A program made the translations under genes and the position numbers. A stretch of DNA of 64,000 nt from Prevotella sp. (GTDB lineage: Bacteria > Bacteroidota > Bacteroidia > Bacteroidales > Bacteroidaceae): NCBI GenBank assembly GCA_017410365.1, contig JAFQQY010000037.1, positions 114,499-178,498 on the forward strand, given 5' to 3'. This document shows positions 52,750-62,174 of this stretch, piece by piece (the stretch's first letter is position 1; each line of letters opens with the position of its first letter). The notes below the pieces were generated by a model that worked only from the letters and a program-made list of their open reading frames with translations, made no database searches and was not told the origin of the DNA.

Positions 52750-55626
52750 TTAATTATTCACAAACTTCTTACCATTCTTAATATATATGCGTCCCTTCTG
52801 CATGGTCTGCACCTTGCGGCCCATGAGATCGTAAACAGCATTGTCGAATGCTCCCGGCTGCTCGGTGATGAACACGTCGTCGATGCCTGATGTCTGCTTG
52901 TTGGCAAAGTCAGTGACACGGTTGTAGAGGTTCTTAAGCGTGAGAATCTCGGTTGCAGAAAGTGCCCGGTCGTAGATGAGCAAGTCGTCGTAGCATATGT
53001 TGGCCGAACCCCAGAACGAACCGTAGCCGAAATAGAGGTCAGGACACTGCTTTATGAAGTCAACAATCTCGTTGTAGTCGAACGCATTGCGTGTGGCGAT
53101 ATCCTTTCCGTTCTGACTGCCTGCATACTTATACGCCGAACTGAGCTTGCGTGCTCCATCCACGTAGAGAGTGATGCCGTTGGTGCGCGTCAGCGTAACG
53201 GTTATCTGCACCCACTTTCCCGTTGGTAGGTAGTTTGTCTCGATGGCTGTCGGATGATTTATGTCTATCCAGTTGCCCTTATTGTTGTTATAGCCATAGT
53301 AGGCATTGCCTGTCATGTAGAGTCGTGACTGCTCAGATGTGTTGAAGAACGACCATATAGCATCCCAGAGGTTCTCGTCTTCGCACTTCAGCCAGAATGC
53401 CATGGTCATGCCGTCGGTCATGTCCTTGCCATAAAGAGGATTGACAAACTGAGTATAACTGCAGTTGCCTGCCGCACCGAAATACTGGTGATAGTAGTTG
53501 CCAAAGCGCATGCTGTCTTGCTCTGCTGCCGGCAGTGTGCCCGTGCCGTTCTTCTTCACCACTGCCTTTTGTTCCGGATTATAAGCATTTACAATAGCTG
53601 TAGAGTCGAAATCATAGTAGGCAGCAATGCCGTTGAGATAAGGCGAGAGGTCGGCAATGTTGTTCTTCTGAACGGTAACATTCATCGTGTCTGCCCAGAA
53701 GTAGTCGCCAAACGACATCTTCACATTCAGTTCCACAGGCACATCCTCAGTCAGACCGTTAGGATTATAGTGTCCCTTGCTTGAGAGAATCTCTGGATTG
53801 CTTGATTTCCACTCCAGTTTGATGCCGTCGCTGAGCGGTATGTTGTAGAGATAGAGGTTTGAATAGACGGTCTGCTTGTCCTTCACTGGCATGGCTGTAG
53901 TGTTTATCTGCTTTGCCAGATAGTAGTCGTCTTTCATCTTATATCCCCAAACGTTCACACCCGAATTGCCGCAGGCAGTGAAACAGAGAGCCTTGATGCT
54001 GGTTGGTTCCATCTTCTGCTCTACCATCACACCGTAGTATATCAATCCGTTTATTTTCACCTGTATGTAAGAAGTACCCTCTTTCAATGTCCATGTGCCT
54101 GAATAGGCACCGCTGATGGTTCCGTCTTCATTGAACAAGATAGTCTTTGGCAACACCTCCTCACCATTCTTGTGATCCATAGAGTACTTATGTATAAGTA
54201 TCTGATACTGCCCAGGCACATCGGCCTTGTCGAAGACCATACGTGTGCGGATGTCCTCATCAGTAATCGTCTCGCCGGTATATTCAAACGGAGCAGCCAC
54301 CAGCCAGTCGCGCTCATTAAGATACAGTTGGTGAACCCTCACCTGATGTCCCTCGGTACCGTCATTGAAACGGGTGTGATAAACGAGATATGTCTTGCCG
54401 TCGTCTGCCGCAATCACAGAGTTGTGACCCTGTGCACGCTCGCCAAGTGTCATGAAGCCCCAGTCGTCATAAGGACCGAGCAGTTTCTCGCCTCGCGTGT
54501 CGCAGTTGACACCGAAGTTAAGTGCATAAGACGAATATATGGCAGAACGACTCTGAGTGTCAGTGTAAGGTCCGTTAGGATTCTTTGAACGGAACACGCG
54601 CATCTCATAGCCGCCCTTTGCATCGAGACCGCCGTTGGTAACAAACAGATAGTAGTAGTTGCCTATATGCTCGATGTAAGAACCCTCGCCAGACACATAG
54701 CGTCCGCCGGCAATCTTCTTTCCGAAATAAGGGTCGCTGCGCACGTCGTCGCTGGTGCCGTTAGTTGAAGGATAAGTTACGTCGTAGTCGCGCAAACCGG
54801 TAGCCTCATCAAGCTCTATAATCCAAATGCCGCCGCTCCATGAGCCGTATGCCATCCAGAGCTTACCCTCCTCATCGAAGAACACGCTCGGATCGATGGC
54901 GTGTGGCCAGCGGTTGCCCCAAGAGCAGTTGTATCTGCCAGGAAGCGACGACTGCGTGCCCAGCACGAGTTCGAGGTCGGTCTTCTTGTACGACACATTG
55001 GCATTATTGTCAACATTGAAACCAGAGATAATCACCGGTCCCTGATATTCGTATGGTCCTTCCACCTTGTCAGAGGTGAGCAGTACGATACTTGAGTTCC
55101 AACGCAGTCCGTTGATGCTCAGATACTGGCACCACTTCTTCATCGTAGGGTTCCAGATGATGTCGGGCGCCCACATATTGCCGAACACACCGCCCCAGTT
55201 GTTGCTGCCATGGGTAGGGATGCATGCCGACCACTGGTAGGCGTTGAATGCAGGAAAATCGACCTCTGCCCCGCCCTTCTTTATCTTTTTTACAACGGGC
55301 GTAACCACTGCCTGGTCATCGCCGGCGTTGTTGTTTGAACCCACCTTCCATGGCGCACGCAACGACGACCAGTTCTGAAGGTCGGAGGTCTTAGCCACTC
55401 CACGGTGGGTACCGAAAATGTAATACTGCTTACTCACGGAGTCGTAAGTAACCGAGGGGTCGTGAACGGTGACGTGCCTCAGCGGTTTGTCTGCCGAATA
55501 CATTGCCTTTGCCTGCTCAGTGGTCAGTTGTTTTGTCTGTGCAGATAGGGGTTGTGACAGCATCGACGCACATAATGCAAGCGCCGACAGGAGTCCAAAT
55601 CTCTTTGAGTTAAAATATTTCTTCAT
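52750..55626 (-). CDS. Secreted GH43-family arabinanase-like protein with LamG domain and T9SS-like tail
   Basis: A 958-residue protein with a signal peptide (LSQPLSAQ). The GH43 five-bladed propeller spans about 45-400: VTVHDPSVTYD (base Asp), NMWAPDIIWNP, HAIDPSVFFDEEGKLWMAYG (pKa-modulating Asp) and GSYIEHIGNYYYLF (acid Glu). A middle domain (about 400-650) is typical of endo-arabinanases. A LamG/concanavalin-like domain spans about 680-900, including YDDLLIYDRALSATEI. The tail (NAVYDLMGRKVQTMQKGRIY, IKNGKKF) resembles a T9SS sorting domain. It likely degrades arabinan outside the cell. Confidence 0.85.
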   Translation of the reverse strand: MKKYFNSKRFGLLSALALCASMLSQPLSAQTKQLTTEQAKAMYSADKPLRHVTVHDPSVTYDSVSKQYYIFGTHRGVAKTSDLQNWSSLRAPWKVGSNNNAGDDQAVVTPVVKKIKKGGAEVDFPAFNAYQWSACIPTHGSNNWGGVFGNMWAPDIIWNPTMKKWCQYLSINGLRWNSSIVLLTSDKVEGPYEYQGPVIISGFNVDNNANVSYKKTDLELVLGTQSSLPGRYNCSWGNRWPHAIDPSVFFDEEGKLWMAYGSWSGGIWIIELDEATGLRDYDVTYPSTNGTSDDVRSDPYFGKKIAGGRYVSGEGSYIEHIGNYYYLFVTNGGLDAKGGYEMRVFRSKNPNGPYTDTQSRSAIYSSYALNFGVNCDTRGEKLLGPYDDWGFMTLGERAQGHNSVIAADDGKTYLVYHTRFNDGTEGHQVRVHQLYLNERDWLVAAPFEYTGETITDEDIRTRMVFDKADVPGQYQILIHKYSMDHKNGEEVLPKTILFNEDGTISGAYSGTWTLKEGTSYIQVKINGLIYYGVMVEQKMEPTSIKALCFTACGNSGVNVWGYKMKDDYYLAKQINTTAMPVKDKQTVYSNLYLYNIPLSDGIKLEWKSSNPEILSSKGHYNPNGLTEDVPVELNVKMSFGDYFWADTMNVTVQKNNIADLSPYLNGIAAYYDFDSTAIVNAYNPEQKAVVKKNGTGTLPAAEQDSMRFGNYYHQYFGAAGNCSYTQFVNPLYGKDMTDGMTMAFWLKCEDENLWDAIWSFFNTSEQSRLYMTGNAYYGYNNNKGNWIDINHPTAIETNYLPTGKWVQITVTLTRTNGITLYVDGARKLSSAYKYAGSQNGKDIATRNAFDYNEIVDFIKQCPDLYFGYGSFWGSANICYDDLLIYDRALSATEILTLKNLYNRVTDFANKQTSGIDDVFITEQPGAFDNAVYDLMGRKVQTMQKGRIYIKNGKKFVNN

Positions 55627-55656
55627 CGTTAATAGTTATTTCGTATGCTTAAAGTG

Positions 55657-55664
55657 CAAAAGTA
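55657..55664 (-). promoter_or_regulatory. Predicted -7 box of the GH43 gene
   Basis: TACTTTTG on the minus strand, 31 bp from the ATG. Confidence 0.5.
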
Positions 55665-55740
55665 CTAATTAAAATGTATAACCGTGCCTATACCTTATTT
55701 AAAAATATTTAAATAGATTATTTAGTTCGTTTATATTTTG

Positions 55741-55748
55741 TATTTTTG
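55741..55748 (+). promoter_or_regulatory. Predicted -7 box of the LOG gene
   Basis: TATTTTTG, 5 bp before ATG 55753, so the mRNA is nearly leaderless. It excludes the earlier start at 55738. Confidence 0.5.
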
Positions 55749-55752
55749 CAGA

Positions 55753-56949
55753 ATGAAACCATACCGAGAAATAGAAACCATAAGCGAGGTGAAAACATTA
55801 CTGGCAAAGGGAGGCACCATAAGCCGATGTGCTTTCCTGGACATTAACTTCAAAGAATTGGAAGTGACCGGCAACGGATGCCGCTTTGAGCATTGCCTGT
55901 TTATGGGGTGCCGTTTTACAAAGGAGATGAAGGCACAGATAGACGGAACCAACCTTGTGTTTTCTCATATTGATGTACCTTTTAATGCTTTCCGCAACAC
56001 GCTTTACACAGCCGAGACTCTTTACGAGGGCTATGAGCTGGGCAATCCAGACAGTTATAAGGACTGTTTCGACAACAAGGTGTACCAGCACTATCTGCGC
56101 ATGGGCAAGACCGCCACAGATGTGAAGGAGACTTTGGCACGCACGCTACACGACCGCGCCATCAGCGACAGCGTTCACGAACTGCTATCGCAATACGACG
56201 AGCGGCGCATCATAGGCATCATGGGCGGTCACGGACTGCTGCGCACCGACAAGACGTACCGCAAGATAGTGTATATAAGCAAGCAACTGACTGAGCTGGG
56301 CTATCTGATGGTGAGCGGCGGCGGACCAGGTGCCATGGAAGCCACGCATCTTGGGGCTTGGATGGCTGGAAGAACGGAAGATGATGTTGAGCAGGCACTG
56401 AAGATTCTCTCTACCGCTCCGTCGTATAAGGACCGTGAATGGCTGGATACGGCGATAAGAGTGATTGATAGTTTTAGGAGTGAAGGAGTACAGGAGTGTA
56501 GGAGTGTAGACAATAGTTTGGCAAGCAATCCCTCATCACTCATCTCTCATCTCTCATCACAATCTGCCTCCCTCGGCATTCCCACATGGCTTTACGGCCA
56601 CGAACCGGCAACGCCATTTGCCACGCACATTGCAAAATACTTCGAGAATGCCATACGCGAAGACAGCATCCTGACCATAGCCAAGGGTGGCATCATCTAT
56701 TCGCCGGGCAGTGCGGGCACGATGCAGGAGATATTCCAGGATGCCGTGCAGAACCACTATCTAAGTTTCGGCTATGCCAGTCCGATGATATTCCTCGACA
56801 CCGACTACTGGACAAAAGAAATGCCCGTCTATCCGCTGCTGCAACAGCTAATGCAGAACGGCCGCTACAAGAACCTCATATTGTCCATAGGCGATGAAAT
56901 CGAGGAAATTGTAGAGTCGGCTCTTGTTTTCTTAAAAGAGAATCAATAA
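55753..56949 (+). CDS. LOG/PpnN-like nucleotide-processing protein with a repeat insertion
   Basis: About 398 residues. Motifs: GIMGGHGLLRTDKTYRKI, YLMVSGGGPGAMEATHLGAW and the LOG signature variant YSPGSAGTMQEIFQDAVQNHY. The family cleaves nucleoside monophosphates to base and ribose 5-phosphate. Residues about 242-273 are encoded by a repeat (about 56472-56570): AGGAGTGTAGGAGTGTAGAC-type octamers ending AGACAATAG, then CATCTCTCAT repeats. Conserved sequence resumes at LGIPTWLYGHEPATPFATH. The insert is in frame and between the two Rossmann motifs, so the protein may remain active. Confidence 0.8.
   Translation: MKPYREIETISEVKTLLAKGGTISRCAFLDINFKELEVTGNGCRFEHCLFMGCRFTKEMKAQIDGTNLVFSHIDVPFNAFRNTLYTAETLYEGYELGNPDSYKDCFDNKVYQHYLRMGKTATDVKETLARTLHDRAISDSVHELLSQYDERRIIGIMGGHGLLRTDKTYRKIVYISKQLTELGYLMVSGGGPGAMEATHLGAWMAGRTEDDVEQALKILSTAPSYKDREWLDTAIRVIDSFRSEGVQECRSVDNSLASNPSSLISHLSSQSASLGIPTWLYGHEPATPFATHIAKYFENAIREDSILTIAKGGIIYSPGSAGTMQEIFQDAVQNHYLSFGYASPMIFLDTDYWTKEMPVYPLLQQLMQNGRYKNLILSIGDEIEEIVESALVFLKENQ
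56472..56570 (+). repeat. In-frame repeat insert within the LOG gene
   Basis: Contains octamers GGAGTACA, GGAGTGTA, GGAGTGTA and the AGACAATAG motif, then AATCCCTCATC and three CATCTCTCAT-like units. The start matches modules at 43217-43255 and about 58574-58606. Confidence 0.75.
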
Positions 56950-56966
56950 CAATAGAACAAATAATC

Positions 56967-57224
56967 ATGGAAGAAATGAAGATGGAGAACGGTTACGTTG
57001 TGACCGAAGAAGAAAGACCTTATGCTGAGATAATCAATAGCGGAGCTATGCTTCAAGCCGTTAAAGAGTATAGAGAGGCGACAGGTGTCGGATTGAAGGA
57101 GGCAAAGGACTACATTGATGGTTTGGCAGAAAGAATGGGTAAGAAACCTGAAAGCAAAGGCGGTTGTCTCTCAACAATGCTGCTCCTGATTGCGGGTATC
57201 ACTGCACTGATTATGAGTCTGTAA
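56967..57224 (+). CDS. Small L7/L12-like membrane protein
   Basis: An 85-residue protein. Residues about 25-55 resemble the C-terminal helix region of ribosomal protein bL12 (LQAVKEYREATGVGLKEAKD). The last 20 residues form one hydrophobic segment (LSTMLLLIAGITALIMSL). Small proteins with this domain and a membrane anchor occur in many bacteria; their role is unknown. It follows the LOG gene by 17 bp and is probably co-transcribed. Confidence 0.7.
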   Translation: MEEMKMENGYVVTEEERPYAEIINSGAMLQAVKEYREATGVGLKEAKDYIDGLAERMGKKPESKGGCLSTMLLLIAGITALIMSL

Positions 57225-57247
57225 TGCACCCCCTGAACCTAACACCT

Positions 57248-57802
57248 ATGAAAACAGAATATGAAAAGATGAGAAGCGAAGAGTTGTATTGCTTCGCTGA
57301 CCCTGAGATAGACGAGAGCATAAGGAAATCGCAGATGCTCTGCGCACGACTCCGCACAATGTCGGTGCACGACAGCGAATACCGCCCGCTCATGGAACAG
57401 CTCATTCCAGGCTTCCCCAAGAGTGCATGCATCTGTCCGCCTTTCCATTGCGACCATGGCACAGGCGTAAGACTGGGCGAAGGGGTGTTCATTAACTACA
57501 ACTGCACAATGCTCGACGGTGCATATATCACCATTGGCAATAATGTGAAGATTGGACCCGACTGCCACTTCTATACGCCCAACCACCCTACCGACTATGT
57601 AGAGCGTCGCAAACCACAAGAGACATCGCTGCCGATAACCGTAGGCAATGATACGTGGATAGGAGGAAACGTCACCGTTTGCCCTGGCGTAACCATAGGC
57701 AACCGCTGTATTATAGCAGCAGGAAGCGTGGTTGTACACGACATTCCAGACGACTCCCTTGCAGCAGGTAATCCTGCAGTGGTGAAGAAGAAACTAAAAT
57801 AA
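57248..57802 (+). CDS. Maltose/galactoside O-acetyltransferase family protein
   Basis: About 184 residues from ATG 57248; earlier in-frame ATGs overlap the upstream gene. It has the N-terminal mac region (EYEKMRSEELYCFADPEI) and a left-handed beta-helix of hexapeptide repeats ending ITVGNDTWIGGNVTVCPGV and IIAAGSVVVHDIPD. The catalytic His is probably that in YTPNHPTD. It transfers acetyl from acetyl-CoA to a sugar. Confidence 0.85.
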   Translation: MKTEYEKMRSEELYCFADPEIDESIRKSQMLCARLRTMSVHDSEYRPLMEQLIPGFPKSACICPPFHCDHGTGVRLGEGVFINYNCTMLDGAYITIGNNVKIGPDCHFYTPNHPTDYVERRKPQETSLPITVGNDTWIGGNVTVCPGVTIGNRCIIAAGSVVVHDIPDDSLAAGNPAVVKKKLK

Positions 57803-57839
57803 GTTATCAGACTAATTAATTACTATACATTACTATTTT

Positions 57840-58985
57840 ATGAAAAAACTATTGTTGATAGCAACACTGGCCTTGTCGTTAGCGGCAAGTGCACAATATC
57901 AAGATGTAAGAGAAAGAAAAGTGGGTGACAACCGCCCATTAGCAGAGTTTGTCAACCAGCATGACGTGCTGTTTAACGACGGATGGAAATTCCAGCTGGT
58001 GACTAAAGACAACAAAACAACCGACTTTGCCTCGCCACAACTCGACGATAGCCAGTGGCGCACACTCGACCTGCCACACGACTTCCAGTTTGAGCAGCCT
58101 TGGACAGAGGGCGGTGGCGGTGCGCGCGGCTTTAAACCGTCGTGCGAGGGATGGTACAGAAAGACGTTCACCGTGCCAGAGTATTGGCAGGGGTTGAACG
58201 TGAAGCTCGACTTCGGCGGCATCATCTATCTGGGAGATGTATATATCAACGGCACGAAGGTGGCTTCTACCGACTATGGGTATGTGGGACTGGAAGCCGA
58301 CCTGACCAAGCATCTGAAATATGGCGGTGAGAACGTGGTGGCGGTATATGCCTCTACGGGACCGAAGAAGGGTTCGCGCTGGTACACCGGTGCCGGCCTC
58401 TTCCGCGACGTGCGCCTGCAACTCGAAAACCCTACGCATATTGCGAGGCATGGGGTGTATATAACTTGTGAAGTTGACGAGTTAACAGGTAAACAAGTTG
58501 ACGAGTTGAGTGCTTCAGGAGTGAGGAGTGAGGAGTTAGGAATTAGGAGTGAAGAGTTAGGAATTAGGAGTTCGGGAGTTCAGAAGTTCAGGAGTGCAGA
58601 CAATAGCATGACAAACAATCCCTCATCCAATTCTTCGAGTATAGTAGCCCCTCCTTTGGAGGGGGTGGGGAGGTTCCTCTCAACTCGTCAACTTGTCAAC
58701 TCGTCAACTAATAATCTCATCTACCTCAACATCACCGCCACCGACAGCAAGGGTCGCATAGTACCAGAATATAACGAACCGCTGACGGCTACCGTTGAGG
58801 GCGGGGCTACACTCTATGCGCTCGACAACCACGACCACTATACAAGTGAACTGTTCCACAACGTAAACACTAAGAACATGAAGAACGGCAGAATGCAGGT
58901 GATACTGCGCCGCAGCAACAAGCCGGGCAAGATTGTGCTGAAGGTTGCCACTCCATCGTTTAAAAAGAAAATTACTATCCTCTGA
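57840..58985 (+). pseudogene. GH2 beta-galactosidase family gene without its catalytic domain
   Basis: The frame codes 381 residues with a signal peptide (LSLAASAQ). Residues about 40-200 are the GH2 sugar-binding domain: FNDGWKFQLV, LDLPHDFQFEQPWTEGG, GWYRKTFTVP and YTGAGLFRDVRL. Residues about 208-297 are encoded by tandem repeats. Residues about 298-381 are a GH2 C-terminal Ig-like domain (ITATDSKGRIVPEYNEPLT, DNHDHYTSELFHN). The central Ig and TIM-barrel domains with both catalytic Glu are absent, so the usual length of 800 or more residues is halved. The frame stays open and couples (TGATG) to the next gene. It is probably inactive as a glycosidase but may still be made. Confidence 0.75.
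58465..58715 (+). repeat. Composite repeat insert in the GH2 gene
   Basis: Order: GTTGACGAGTT units (58473-58510), GAGTGAGGAGTTAGGAATTAGGAGT units (about 58519-58570), octamers ending AGACAATAG (to about 58606), CCCCTCCTTTGGAGGGGG (about 58649-58666), then TCAACTCG/TCAACTTG units (58679-58708). The first and last modules are inverted relative to each other, like terminal inverted repeats. All is in frame. Confidence 0.85.
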
Positions 58986-61900
58986 TGAAATACAGCAAAC
59001 TACTCTGGCTTCTGGCTATGGCATTGGCCGTGCCTCAGATGCTATGTTCCCAGACCGACGGCAACAGCCACTATATCTATTTCGCCAACGGCAACGTTAA
59101 GGCTTTTCCAAAGGAGTATGTAAAGGAACTGGACAATGACGGCGGGAGGTGCACGATAACTCTTGTCAACGACAGCACCATATCGTGGAACGCAAGCGAG
59201 ATAGCCGAGATAAGCGATGTGAAGCCCGACTACCCGCGCTTCACGTTCTTTGAACTGAACGACAAGCACAACGACCAACTGGTCAGCGATGTGGAGGCTA
59301 CGATAACCGACGACCGGGTGACGGCTTCTGTCGGAGGCATCGGCAAGTGGCTCACTCCTACGTTCGAGATGGACAGCAGTGACGGCATAGCTTTCGTGGG
59401 CGGCAATCGTCAGACAAGTGAAGAGTCGCGACTGCGCTTTGCCGGACCTGTGGTTTACACCCTCTCGCGCGAGGGTCATCAGCGGCTGGCGATGGAAAGG
59501 GTGAGCAACGGCGAGACAACGGCAAGGGAGATTAGCCTGAACAAAGACATGCTTTCTACCAACGCTCCTACGAGCCAGGAGGGCGAGGGACTGGACATGA
59601 TGCTCGACGGCAACACCAGCACCTTCTTCCACTCTACATGGTCGGCAGATAAGGTGTATGAGGTGGACCTCAACAAGCAAGTATATATCTCCGTGACCTT
59701 GCCAAAGGCTGTCAGCGACATACAGTTTCATTATGTCGGTCGCCCCGGAACAAGCAAATACAACATCTTTGAATGGAAGATTGAGGCGTCGAACGACGGC
59801 AGCAGCTGGACAGAGATAACAACGATAAACGAGAGCAACGGACTGCCTACCGAAGGCAACGGGGTGGCTTATACCTCGCCAACGATATCGCTCGGTGCAA
59901 AATACTCTCACCTGCGCTTCACGGCGGTCAAGGTGGGTTATAAGAACTACCTGTGCATCAGCGAACTGAAACTCTATGAGGTAACAACCTCCAACAGCGA
60001 ATATGCCTTCCGCATGATGCCGCTGGGACGCGATGTGACGGTGGATATCGACTGGCTTGCCGACCGTGCCGAAAGCGTGCCGCGCATAGACATCAACATC
60101 GACGGCGGACAAATGGTGTCGAGCAAGGAGTATTATCTGAATGCGCTCATCAAGATACAGGGGTTTGGCGTATGGCCAGACTTTGAAGACAGTGTGCAGA
60201 TAAAGGGACGAGGCAACATCAGTTGGAACGAGGGCGAGCCTTACGCAAAGAACCCGTACCGTTTGAAGTTCGGCAGTTCGGTGAAACCGTTCGGCATGAA
60301 GAAAGGAAAGAACTGGAACCTCATAGCACAGGCGCAGAAGGGTTCGATGATGACCAACGTGATGGCGATGAAGGCAGCACGACTGGCGGGCACGGCGGCG
60401 GCAAACGACATCATACCCGTTGACCTCTACATGAACGGCGATTATCGCGGCAGCTATATCTTCACGCAGAAGGTGGGACTGGCGAACAACAGTGTCGACA
60501 TCGACGAGACGGCGGCAGCACTGCTCGAGCTCGACCGCTACTACGATGAGACTTATAAGTTCAAGTCGGCAAAATATGCCTTGCCTGTAAACATCAAGGA
60601 ACCTGATTTCTCTGAGGGCGAGACGATGCTCACCTTCGGTCAGGTGCAGGACGACTTCAACAGTTTCGAGTCTGCCGTTTACAACAACAGCCACTTCGAA
60701 CGCCTCATCGACATGGAGATGCTTACACGCTTCATGCTTGTAAACGAACTGGTGCTTAACACCGAACTGGGACATCCCAAGAGCATCTTCCTCTATCGTG
60801 AGAACATCAATCACATGTCGAGCAAATATACCTTCGGACCGGTGTGGGACTTCGACTGGAGCTTCAACTACGAGGAGAACAGGACATACTGCACCAGTGG
60901 GGCGACAAACAACATTCTCAATTACCAGACTTCGCGCCCCGGCTGCAAGTTCTTCACAAAGCTGTGGAACTCAAGTCCGTGGCTGAAGCACGAGTACGGC
61001 AAGCTGTGGAGCAGTTTCGTGAACAATAATCTGCAGGAACTCATCGACTATGCCGACGACTACTATGCCTTTGCCAACCAGTCGTTCAAAAAGAACGCCA
61101 CGAAATGGAGCGACGGCGCCAACTACGACAGCAACGTGGCAAACATGAAGCAGTGGCTCAAGACTCGCGCCCTCTACCTCTCATCCATCTACCCTCTTCC
61201 GTCAACCGCCACCCCATACACCTTCGGCGACATCAACGGCGACGGCATCATCGACGATACAGACGTGCAGCTGCTGGCAAACGCCATCGTCTCACCTGAT
61301 GGCAATGCTAATAGCCAGTTGGCAGACATTGACAGCAACGGCAGTATTACGGCAAGCGACGTGGCATGGCTTTGCGACATGGCAAACAAGCCATCCGTAA
61401 ATCTCGACCACCGCGACAGACCGGAAATGGCAGCCAACAATCTGACTATGGACATTGAGCAGAGCGAGGCAGCCGGCACTTGGCACCTGAATGTCGGCAT
61501 GAACAACACCGACCCCTTCATAGCAATGAGCATGAAGGTGAACCTGCCTAACGGAATAATTGTGAAGAACTCACAAAACGGCATTATGGCAAATGAACGC
61601 TTGGCATACGCCCACCAGATAACCGCAGGACAGAACGGACAGACATGGCAACTGCTGGCATACTCGCCAGCAAACGAGTATTTCCCAACTACTACAGGCG
61701 GTCTTTTTACTGTCACCATAACCACCGACGAGACAGCAAAAACAGGCACCTACCCTATCAGCATCACCGACATAACGGCGGTTAACGGCAATGGCATCGA
61801 GACAAAACTTCCGCAAACCGATATTGCCCTCAACGTTACTGAGACAGGAATAAACGACGTAACCTCCGGTCCTGCCATCACTACCTACTTCACGCTCGAC

Positions 61901-61993
61901 GGCAAACAGCTTCAGCAGCCACAACCTGGCATCATCATATGCCGCAAGCTCTATCCCGACGGTCGTGTAGAGGTGAAGAAAGTGAACTATTAA
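58985..61993 (+). CDS. Secreted CotH-family protein with F5/8-like and dockerin-like domains
   Basis: A 1002-residue protein with a signal peptide (VPQMLCSQ). Residues about 200-335 are an F5/8 type C (discoidin)-like domain: GLDMMLDGNTSTFFHSTW, FEWKIEASNDGSSW. Residues about 355-735 are a CotH domain: VQIKGRGNISWNEG, KNWNLIAQAQKGSMMTN, YRGSYIFTQKVG, GPVWDFDWSF. Residues about 742-800 form a dockerin-like pair of calcium loops (GDINGDGIIDDTDVQLL, ADIDSNGSITASDVAWL). A cohesin-like region (about 815-955) and a tail resembling a T9SS domain (YFTLDGKQL) follow. It overlaps the GH2 stop by one base. Confidence 0.85.
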   Translation: MKYSKLLWLLAMALAVPQMLCSQTDGNSHYIYFANGNVKAFPKEYVKELDNDGGRCTITLVNDSTISWNASEIAEISDVKPDYPRFTFFELNDKHNDQLVSDVEATITDDRVTASVGGIGKWLTPTFEMDSSDGIAFVGGNRQTSEESRLRFAGPVVYTLSREGHQRLAMERVSNGETTAREISLNKDMLSTNAPTSQEGEGLDMMLDGNTSTFFHSTWSADKVYEVDLNKQVYISVTLPKAVSDIQFHYVGRPGTSKYNIFEWKIEASNDGSSWTEITTINESNGLPTEGNGVAYTSPTISLGAKYSHLRFTAVKVGYKNYLCISELKLYEVTTSNSEYAFRMMPLGRDVTVDIDWLADRAESVPRIDINIDGGQMVSSKEYYLNALIKIQGFGVWPDFEDSVQIKGRGNISWNEGEPYAKNPYRLKFGSSVKPFGMKKGKNWNLIAQAQKGSMMTNVMAMKAARLAGTAAANDIIPVDLYMNGDYRGSYIFTQKVGLANNSVDIDETAAALLELDRYYDETYKFKSAKYALPVNIKEPDFSEGETMLTFGQVQDDFNSFESAVYNNSHFERLIDMEMLTRFMLVNELVLNTELGHPKSIFLYRENINHMSSKYTFGPVWDFDWSFNYEENRTYCTSGATNNILNYQTSRPGCKFFTKLWNSSPWLKHEYGKLWSSFVNNNLQELIDYADDYYAFANQSFKKNATKWSDGANYDSNVANMKQWLKTRALYLSSIYPLPSTATPYTFGDINGDGIIDDTDVQLLANAIVSPDGNANSQLADIDSNGSITASDVAWLCDMANKPSVNLDHRDRPEMAANNLTMDIEQSEAAGTWHLNVGMNNTDPFIAMSMKVNLPNGIIVKNSQNGIMANERLAYAHQITAGQNGQTWQLLAYSPANEYFPTTTGGLFTVTITTDETAKTGTYPISITDITAVNGNGIETKLPQTDIALNVTETGINDVTSGPAITTYFTLDGKQLQQPQPGIIICRKLYPDGRVEVKKVNY

Positions 61994-62040
61994 AGAGAGA
62001 CAGGCATAGCACGACACCCTGTGACACATTGTGATACCTT

Positions 62041-62065
62041 GTGACACCTCAAAATGAGGTATCAC
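62041..62065 (+). terminator. Hairpin after the CotH-dockerin gene
   Basis: GTGACACCTCA (62041-62051) pairs with 62055-62065 with one mismatch. The word GTGA(C/T)ACCT(C/T) also occurs at 62020, 62030 and 62104, so it is also a small repeat cluster. Confidence 0.5.
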
Positions 62066-62174
62066 ACTACAATTCATTGTTTACCAAATTGTTAGGTAAA
62101 AAATGTGATACCTCAAGCAAAAACAACAGAAAATTCAAGAAACACAATATGGCACAATCTATCAACATGCTTTC

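Noticed and set aside
59042-60814. A 590-codon open frame on the minus strand
   Set aside because: It is antisense to the CotH-dockerin gene, has no signal or domain, and results from codon bias of the real gene.
46171-61993. A full polysaccharide utilisation locus
   Set aside because: Several glycosidases cluster, but no SusC/SusD pair or hybrid two-component regulator is present.
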